From assembly GCF_025971955.1 (NCBI RefSeq), contig NZ_JAPDMX010000012.1:62001-126000 (forward strand): 64,000 bases of DNA. Reading direction: 5' to 3'. The notes under the pieces are model-generated. The model did not search any database. It saw only the letters and a list, made by a program, of their open reading frames with translations, and was not told the origin of the DNA. The stretch's first letter is position 1; the number at the start of each line of letters is the position of its first letter. A program made the translations under genes and the position numbers. Of the stretch, positions 56,001-62,207 are shown in pieces. The stretch is from Shewanella subflava (GTDB taxonomy: Bacteria > Pseudomonadota > Gammaproteobacteria > Enterobacterales > Shewanellaceae).

Positions 56001-56222
56001 TAACATGGCTGTCGACAAGGGGTAGGTAATTTGGTCTTCAACTAATTGTGGCGTTTGCCCTGGATAAGAGGTTTTTACAATCACCTGCACATCAGATAAA
56101 TCAGGTAAAGCATCTAACGGCGTCATCCGCATGGCTTGATAGCCAATTAACGCAATCACCACGGTCATTAACAGCACCATGGCGCGCTGTTTAATCGACG
56201 CACTAATTATTTTGTCTAACAT
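53088..56222 (-). CDS. cusA: CusA/CzcA-type heavy-metal efflux RND pump
   Basis: Inner-membrane proton-driven pump of 1044 residues in the heavy-metal efflux branch of the RND family, probably Cu(I)/Ag(I). Twelve helices are arranged as usual, with two large periplasmic loops. The HME signatures are clear: [69 protein letters not shown] (proton-relay Asp in helix 4) and [20 protein letters not shown]. Met-rich spots such as [18 protein letters not shown] fit Cu/Ag. It starts 12 bp after the adaptor gene. No cusC-type outer-membrane channel is next to it, so one must be supplied from elsewhere. The choice of Cu/Ag over Co/Zn/Cd rests on the adaptor and small protein. Confidence 0.92.
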   Translation of the reverse strand: [1044 protein letters not shown]

Positions 56223-56234
56223 AGCGGGCTCCGA

Positions 56235-57779
56235 TTAATGATTTGCATGGGGATCAGCAGCAGCGCTATTGCTACCACTTAATCGCTGTAAACTGCCTTG
56301 AATACTAGCTTCTGAATCGAGCAAAAATTGCCCTGACACAATCACTTTATCGCCCGCTTTTAAGCCCTCGGTAATTTCAGCTTTTCCCTGGGCAATCATG
56401 CCAACCTTAACAGGGACAGATGCAAACTGGTTATCGCTGCGTTGCACCACGACACGGTTTTCACGTCCTGTAAGAATTAATGCCTCGGTTGGAATGGCTA
56501 ACACCCCACGATTTGGCCCGCCAAACAGTTTTACATCCACTAGGGTGCCAGGTTTTAATTGCTGATTAGGGTTATCTAAGCGAATTCTTACCCGCATTGC
56601 CCGTGTCACTGGGTCTAACTCTGGGTAGATGTAATCTATGTTAGATTCAATATCAAATAGCCCTTGCGCCGCTGAAGTGACCTCTACTGGCCGCCCTTGT
56701 TGCAACCAGCTTTGCTCATTTTCAAATACATCGGCAATCACCCAAACACTACTTAAATCAACGATTTCAAACAAAGTATCACCGGGTTGTACGTACATAC
56801 CATGACGAACCGTAAGCTGGCTAATTAAGCCATCTTGCTCGGCATAAAATGGTACTCGATATAAGGTTTCGCCAGTCTGTTCTAATTGTTGTATTGAGGC
56901 CGCACTCACCCCCAGCAATTCAAGTCGCTGACGGGCTTTTTTCAATAATACCGCCCCACGATTTTTATCCTGTTTAAGGTAATCTCTGGCTTGCATGTAA
57001 TCATCTTGAGCATTGATCAGTTCAGGTGAATATAACTCATACAATAATTGGCCTTTTTTAACTTGCTGACCCACTGTATGTACCTTGAGGGTTTCTATCC
57101 ATCCCGTCACGCGCGTATGCACATGACCTATGGCATTTTCATTGTATTCAACTGTGCCTATGGTTTTGACTAGCTTCCACAGCGTGCCCTCGGTCACGGT
57201 TTCACTGCGCATGCCTAAAGCTTGCTGCATGCCTCCAGAAACCCCAACAACCACTTCCTCACCCACATCACCCAAGGTGACTTTTTCTAAATTCATGCCA
57301 CAAATTGGGCAAGTCCCAGGGGCATCTGAGACCACATGGGGATGCATGGGACATACGTATTTAATATTAGAGGCCGCCTGCGCGCTTTTAGCTGGCAGTA
57401 TGTTATTTAGGGGCTGGCTGAACACCTTGTCAGCTTGGCTAGCTGAAGATGATTGGGTTGCCGTACTCTTCATCGCCGCATGAGCATGCCCAGAATGATC
57501 ACCTTCAGTATCCTTACTTGAACCCGCTTCTTCCTCTTCTTCTTTAACCACTAAAAACATATTGCACTTAAGGCAGCGGCCCGCTTTATCGCTGGTCACC
57601 TCAGGGTGCATAGGACAAATATAGGTTGCAGACTCCGATAACGTATCAACTGGATGTTCACTGTGATCATGATCTGTAGCTAACACCACTGGTGACACCA
57701 ATAAACTTGTGGAGACCAAAAAACAAAGCGTTAATGCTACGCACTGAAAAGCATAATTTTTTAAAACAGAATTTTTCAT
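56235..57779 (-). CDS. cusB: CusB-type periplasmic adaptor with two metal-binding fingers
   Basis: Membrane-fusion adaptor of 514 residues linking the CusA pump to an outer-membrane channel and handing metal to it. The N-terminal signal ends near SPVVLA/TD. Two heavy-metal-binding (YHS-like) fingers follow, CPMHPEVTSDKAGRCLKC near residue 55 and CPMHPHVVSDAPGTCPIC near residue 143, joined by a His/Ser-rich linker. The barrel-sandwich (GTVEYNENAIGHVHTRVTGWIETL, GLISQLTVRHGMYVQPGDTLFEIVDL) and beta-barrel domains follow. Most CusB proteins have one such finger at most, so two is notable. A short His tail (DPHANH) ends the protein. GAGG lies 5 nt before the start. Confidence 0.9.
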   Translation of the reverse strand: MKNSVLKNYAFQCVALTLCFLVSTSLLVSPVVLATDHDHSEHPVDTLSESATYICPMHPEVTSDKAGRCLKCNMFLVVKEEEEEAGSSKDTEGDHSGHAHAAMKSTATQSSSASQADKVFSQPLNNILPAKSAQAASNIKYVCPMHPHVVSDAPGTCPICGMNLEKVTLGDVGEEVVVGVSGGMQQALGMRSETVTEGTLWKLVKTIGTVEYNENAIGHVHTRVTGWIETLKVHTVGQQVKKGQLLYELYSPELINAQDDYMQARDYLKQDKNRGAVLLKKARQRLELLGVSAASIQQLEQTGETLYRVPFYAEQDGLISQLTVRHGMYVQPGDTLFEIVDLSSVWVIADVFENEQSWLQQGRPVEVTSAAQGLFDIESNIDYIYPELDPVTRAMRVRIRLDNPNQQLKPGTLVDVKLFGGPNRGVLAIPTEALILTGRENRVVVQRSDNQFASVPVKVGMIAQGKAEITEGLKAGDKVIVSGQFLLDSEASIQGSLQRLSGSNSAAADPHANH

Positions 57780-57871
57780 ATAAACCTCGAACGGTTTAAC
57801 ACAAAAACGTGCTAAGACTCGTTAAAAACACCATAAAATATTGCCGTTTATTCAACAGCAGCAACATTTAT

Positions 57872-58306
57872 TTATGCGATTGGAGGTCTAAATGCAGGAG
57901 GAAAGTCAACAGAGAAACTGTTCACCGTCGCGGTAAGTGGCGCAGGATGAGCTGGGGCGTTGGCAATATCTAACTGAATATCACTTAAGTCAGCGGTAAA
58001 GGTAATCGTTAAGCAGTGATTGCAATCGATACTGCAACCGCCTAATCCATTACAACAGCTATTGCTGTTATCTACTTGCTGCAATTGTGGATCAGATACC
58101 ATATTGCCATGGCAATCTGTCATTGCTGAAGCATGCAGCATTGGGGTCATAGGCACATCTGAGCTGTTACTCAATACTTGCGTCATCATATGGGACGATT
58201 GATGATCCATTGGCACCATAGAACTACCATTAGCTAACAAACCTTGTCCGACAAGTGCGAACAAAGTGAGTGTAATTAGCCAGTAGTTTTTCAGTGTTTT
58301 TTGCAT
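57872..58306 (-). CDS. Cys/Met/His-rich small exported protein upstream of cusB
   Basis: Exported or anchored protein of 144 residues in the position where cusC is usually found. After a hydrophobic signal (WLITLTLFALVGQGLLA) come Met/His-rich stretches (SSMVPMDHQSSHMMTQ, MTPMLHASAMTDCHG) and a Cys cluster (NSCCNGLGGCSIDCNHCL), both typical of copper-binding proteins, ending with FPPAFRPPIA, an ending shared with small proteins beside copper genes (DUF2946-like). The ATG at 58306 is taken in preference to a TTG three codons upstream. It lies 92 bp before cusB on the same strand. A role as periplasmic copper buffer or sensor is inferred. Confidence 0.7.
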   Translation of the reverse strand: MQKTLKNYWLITLTLFALVGQGLLANGSSMVPMDHQSSHMMTQVLSNSSDVPMTPMLHASAMTDCHGNMVSDPQLQQVDNSNSCCNGLGGCSIDCNHCLTITFTADLSDIQLDIANAPAHPAPLTATVNSFSVDFPPAFRPPIA

Positions 58307-58566
58307 CGCACTCAAAATCCCATAATGCCAGACTGAATAAATCTTGCTGCCAGTGATAATTGGCGTTTATTCAAAATAGGCTGATAAATGTCAACCAATA
58401 GAGTTGACCGTGTAAATCATCAAACGCTTTCAATCTAAAACAACTTCAATTGCTAGTGCTTATAGCAAACAAGCCAATCGAAACAGCAATAGCATAACGC
58501 TAAACTCATGCTGATGATAACGTTTTTATTGTGGCTGCAGTGTGATAAATGCCTAATTTAGCAAAA

Positions 58567-59319
58567 CTATGACCATTTTATCGCTGAAGTTTTTAACCGA
58601 TTACGTCGTTTACGGCTTAATTTACCCTTGCGGAGTAAATCAATACACCAATAACATCCGGTCATGGTTAACCACAAACTGAAAAAAGCCATCAACATCA
58701 TAGGCACATTATTGAAACTGCCTTGGTTATTGTAATCCATAAAATGCAGCATAAAAAAGATATCGGCTAATTTTTTATGCTCATCACTGTGGCCCACTAT
58801 GCGCCCAGATTGTGCCTCAACATATACCTCGGTACCGATATCGTCAGCAAAATTAACCTGCCATGTGGGATTTTGCTGTTTGGGAAAAGCACTAATGGGT
58901 GGCGTAAGTAAAGTGAGTTTCGCGACCTTCCCGCCACCTGTATATGACGCTTGAGCTAACTTTGAAATCCACTTGGCATCAAGAGTGACCACCTCTCCGC
59001 TATAGCCATCGACTAAGGTATATTGATGATAAGAATGTGCATACAAGCCTTGTTGATGGCTAAGTAAATAAAACGGTTTGCCCAATAAAAATACTGTGTC
59101 CAGTGCCACACTATCACGATGCTGTTCAAGTACCGCTTTAGGCTCTACCCACATCGTCGCATCAAGTGGGTTAGATACCTTACTCTGACTAAAATAGGTT
59201 AACCCTGCCGCTTTGGTGTGATCCATCAAATTGAAATACAAGCCGCTAACTAACCATAAAACAACCTGAATCCCCACAATGACCGACACCCATTTGTGCC
59301 ATTTTCTAATCCAACGCAT
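58567..59319 (-). CDS. PepSY-domain membrane protein, second of a pair
   Basis: Inner-membrane protein of 250 residues with one N-terminal helix (WVSVIVGIQVVLWLVSGLYFNLMDH), a periplasmic region with PepSY-like strands (YHQYTLVDGYSGEVVTLDA, EVYVEAQSGRIVGHSDE) and a second helix pair near residues 205-230. A His-rich N-terminus (RKWHKWV) and LHFMDYNNQG before the last helix recur in its neighbour, so the two are paralogues. It overlaps that neighbour by one base (translation coupling). Its role, perhaps electron transfer or metal handling at the membrane, is unknown. Confidence 0.72.
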   Translation of the reverse strand: MRWIRKWHKWVSVIVGIQVVLWLVSGLYFNLMDHTKAAGLTYFSQSKVSNPLDATMWVEPKAVLEQHRDSVALDTVFLLGKPFYLLSHQQGLYAHSYHQYTLVDGYSGEVVTLDAKWISKLAQASYTGGGKVAKLTLLTPPISAFPKQQNPTWQVNFADDIGTEVYVEAQSGRIVGHSDEHKKLADIFFMLHFMDYNNQGSFNNVPMMLMAFFSLWLTMTGCYWCIDLLRKGKLSRKRRNRLKTSAIKWS

Positions 59320-60059
59320 TAGGCGACTCCTACCCCTTGGGCGCGGCTTTTTTTACGACGCATAAACAGGCCTTTGAACACCCTAAAATACACTAACACC
59401 ATGCCCGTCAATGCGCCAAAACTGGCTAATAATGCCACCCAAAACAATAACGCATTATCAATATCTTCACCGCTGCTGTAGTCCATAATATGAAACCTAA
59501 ACATCCAATCAAACCAACGCCAAAACTCATGGCGCTTGCCCACTAAGATGCCAGTTTGTGCCGATACATAAAGCGAAGGTGCGCCAAAATCATCAAAATT
59601 AATGCGCCATGCTGGCAAATGGCGTGGGTTTAACTCAAAAGGCGGATTGTCGGTAATCAGCGTCACCTCGGCAACCTCGCCGTTACCCGTATAAAAGGAT
59701 TGCGCAATCGACACGGCTGTTAATTCTGATAATGGTGTTAACACTTGGCCACTTTGGGCACTAATAACCACTTTATTAGGAGACTCACTCTCTGCTAGTG
59801 TCAGCCTATAAACGGTTTCACCTAGCAAGGTATCAACACTGATATTGTTAATCTTGGGGTAAGCGTGCGTTAACTGTTGCAGGGAATAATGCATTTGGGC
59901 GGGCTGCACTTTAGCTTGCGGGTCAGTCACCAAATCATCGCCATGGATAAAATCAATATCCATATACACCATATAAGCGCCGGTGACCGACCAGATTGCA
60001 AATTGCAGTCCTAAAAATAACATCAACCATTGATGGAGTTTTCTTGCGGTTTTATGCAT
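59319..60059 (-). CDS. PepSY-domain membrane protein, first of a pair
   Basis: Inner-membrane protein of 246 residues, paralogue of the next gene. It has a first helix (KLHQWLMLFLGLQFAIWSVTGAYMVYMD), a PepSY-like periplasmic part (SPNKVVISAQSGQVLTPL, APSLYVSAQTGILVGKRHE), the shared FRFHIMDYSSGEDIDNAL segment, a second helix and a basic tail. The fold is that of PepSY-associated TM proteins found with TonB receptors and siderophore loci. GAGAG lies before its ATG. It lies 79 bp after the cyanophycinase gene on the same strand, so cotranscription with it is possible. Confidence 0.72.
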   Translation of the reverse strand: MHKTARKLHQWLMLFLGLQFAIWSVTGAYMVYMDIDFIHGDDLVTDPQAKVQPAQMHYSLQQLTHAYPKINNISVDTLLGETVYRLTLAESESPNKVVISAQSGQVLTPLSELTAVSIAQSFYTGNGEVAEVTLITDNPPFELNPRHLPAWRINFDDFGAPSLYVSAQTGILVGKRHEFWRWFDWMFRFHIMDYSSGEDIDNALLFWVALLASFGALTGMVLVYFRVFKGLFMRRKKSRAQGVGVA

Positions 60060-60138
60060 AACGCTCTCTGTATTTAAGCTAAAACGCTGTTATAGGGTGA
60101 CTTGAACCATCTTAGCTAGGTACTCGATTCTAATAATA

Positions 60139-61860
60139 TTATTGCTGTAACAACAGCTTAACACCTTGATAGCCCAGCTGTCCTTTTAGCACTTGCTGGC
60201 ATCCCGCTAATGAACTCGGGTGAACCACAAGCTTAAAGTCATCGATAAGTTTGTTCGATAATCGTCCGTCACGGCAAGCTTGCCCAATCCATTGCTGATC
60301 CCCTGATGAATTGGCAGCCATATTAACTGAAACAGCTTGATTAGCTAATTCAAAATTCATCAATCGCCAATGGCTATCATCAATATCAGCTTGGCTACCT
60401 GAGGTTAAATAATGCGATACTCCGCTGAAATTTATTTTGCCACGATTATCTTTACTCGCTTGAGTTTGCTCGATAACCCACACACCATGTTCACCAATAA
60501 CCGATAGATGTTTATCAGCAAGATTAACTAGCAGTGCGGTATTTTCATCCACCCCAAACCCCATTTCACTCTCGGTTGATGCTGTTAACATTAACAATCT
60601 AATTTGGCGTGCGCGCTCAGAAAAATGGGTATCCATAATACCAAAAGGAAAGAACCCCAAGCCACCTTCGGCACGATAGGTCACAGCTGTAGCAGGTGTT
60701 TTCCCATCACAGTGATTGATTTCACATCGCTCACTTGGCGGTTTTGCACTAAACACACCATGTTGCATAGCGCCTTCGCTGGTGCCGCCAGTGATCATAT
60801 TTACCGCTGTCATCACAGCCGTTCCCGCACTGGTGCCGCCAATCACTATCTGCTTATTGGCCAAGCGATTTTTAATCAACACTAACGCTTTAGATGGTTT
60901 TTTATCCGGCGTTAACCATGCCGATAAGGTTAAACTTTGATCGCCACCATTTAAAAATAAGCCATCAATATGTTCAAGCTGCTGATAGAAATTATCGGGT
61001 GACTCACACAGACGTTGTTGTAATTGTGTGTGTTCAAGATAAAGCCTCGCTTTATCAGTATTTCCTTGCAGTTGCTGACGAAGCAATGGCAATTTGTCGC
61101 ATTGATTATGATGTATACCAGCTTGCAAAGCCGCATCTAAGGGCAACCAAATAACATCAGCGCCAGCTTGTTCAAACGCACTGCTGTAGAAAGAAATGGA
61201 CTCAAATGGATCTCGGGCTGAAGCGGTTACAATGCCAATTAATGGGCGTGTCGCATCAGGATTTCTTTGCTGTTTTTTTAGTAAAGCCTGTAAGGTAAAT
61301 AGTCGATAAATAGCCGGTCCATAAGGCTTGGTTGTGGCATCAAGCATGACCTGTTCTTGCAAGGGGCTACCATCAGTAGAGTGTTGTTCTTGTTCTAACA
61401 AATCGAGTAACGCATAGTATTGCTGATCAGTTAACTCATCCAATAAATGCTTATCAACCTGATAAACAGCGTCCTTTAACTGATTTAAATTAACGCTGCT
61501 TTTTGCTGCTTTTAGACTGGCTTTGCGAAGATTGTTAGTTTGATTTAAAGATAATGTTTGCAAGCTAAAATGATTAAGTGCTCGCTCAAGCCAATCAAGG
61601 CTGAAATGATATTGAATTGATAATTTGGCATTTGGTGAAAAAGTGACACCTTCAGTGCAGGAGTTTGATGACAATGAACTGCAGGTTTTTAAGCCTCCCC
61701 CGACCAACATTAAATCAAAACCTGGCGATAATGGGCTTGCCGGTTTTGATAAAACGCCTTGTTCAGCCCTGACATTATCAACAAACAACAATTGCTGTAT
61801 CGAGATAAAAGCTAAGGCACTAAAAAATATAAATAATTTAATTTTAGAAATAATTTTCAT
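60139..61860 (-). CDS. exported cyanophycinase-family serine peptidase (S51)
   Basis: Predicted secreted peptidase of 573 residues. A signal-like helix (KLFIFFSALAFISIQQLLFV) precedes the S51 fold: FDLMLVGGGLKTC, GIVTASARDPFESISFYSSAF, IDGLFLNGGDQSLTL, the nucleophile in VIGGTSAGTAVMT (Ser about 340), MDTHFSERARQIRLLML and MGFGVDENTALLV, all matching cyanophycinase, which releases beta-Asp-Arg from cyanophycin. Unlike the usual enzyme, about 130 residues (helical, Leu- and Gln-rich) are inserted between the first strand and the GIVTAS strand. ATG 61860 gives the proper signal; another in-frame ATG lies at 61908. It is divergent from a TonB receptor. Activity on cyanophycin versus other peptides is not proven. 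Confidence 0.83.
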   Translation of the reverse strand: MKIISKIKLFIFFSALAFISIQQLLFVDNVRAEQGVLSKPASPLSPGFDLMLVGGGLKTCSSLSSNSCTEGVTFSPNAKLSIQYHFSLDWLERALNHFSLQTLSLNQTNNLRKASLKAAKSSVNLNQLKDAVYQVDKHLLDELTDQQYYALLDLLEQEQHSTDGSPLQEQVMLDATTKPYGPAIYRLFTLQALLKKQQRNPDATRPLIGIVTASARDPFESISFYSSAFEQAGADVIWLPLDAALQAGIHHNQCDKLPLLRQQLQGNTDKARLYLEHTQLQQRLCESPDNFYQQLEHIDGLFLNGGDQSLTLSAWLTPDKKPSKALVLIKNRLANKQIVIGGTSAGTAVMTAVNMITGGTSEGAMQHGVFSAKPPSERCEINHCDGKTPATAVTYRAEGGLGFFPFGIMDTHFSERARQIRLLMLTASTESEMGFGVDENTALLVNLADKHLSVIGEHGVWVIEQTQASKDNRGKINFSGVSHYLTSGSQADIDDSHWRLMNFELANQAVSVNMAANSSGDQQWIGQACRDGRLSNKLIDDFKLVVHPSSLAGCQQVLKGQLGYQGVKLLLQQ

Positions 61861-61986
61861 GGTTGCACTCAAAAAAAAGTGTCTGCCATGTATTGACTCA
61901 AACATCATATTACGGATAGCCTCTTAACATATCAACAACAAAAGATTGTTTTTTATAACATGATATTTTCTGCAACTCTTTTCCAA

Positions 61987-62105
61987 AGATACCACTTTCG
62001 TAATTGGTATCTGTCTGAATGGTGGGACGAATAACCTACTGAACACGTTAGTGTTTGGTGGAGTTTTGTCTAGCCGTCTTACTCCCCTCTCAATCATTTG
62101 ATTGA
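61987..62105. promoter_or_regulatory. inverted repeats in the divergent promoter region
   Basis: AGATACCA (61987-61994) with TGGTATCT (62005-62012) around 10 nt, and TCAATCATTTGATTGA (62090-62105), a perfect palindrome with arms of 7 around TT. They lie between the cyanophycinase and TonB receptor genes and may be operators of an unknown regulator. No Fur-like site is seen here, in contrast to 3929. The rest of 61861-62207 holds no gene. Confidence 0.45.
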
Positions 62106-62207
62106 CGTTGTACTACCTGCAAACATTTATTAATGCCAAGCGTATTGACTCACGCGCAGTGTAGCGACGTCTAAAAATTACAATTAGAGATTTATCGGGA
62201 GCTTACC

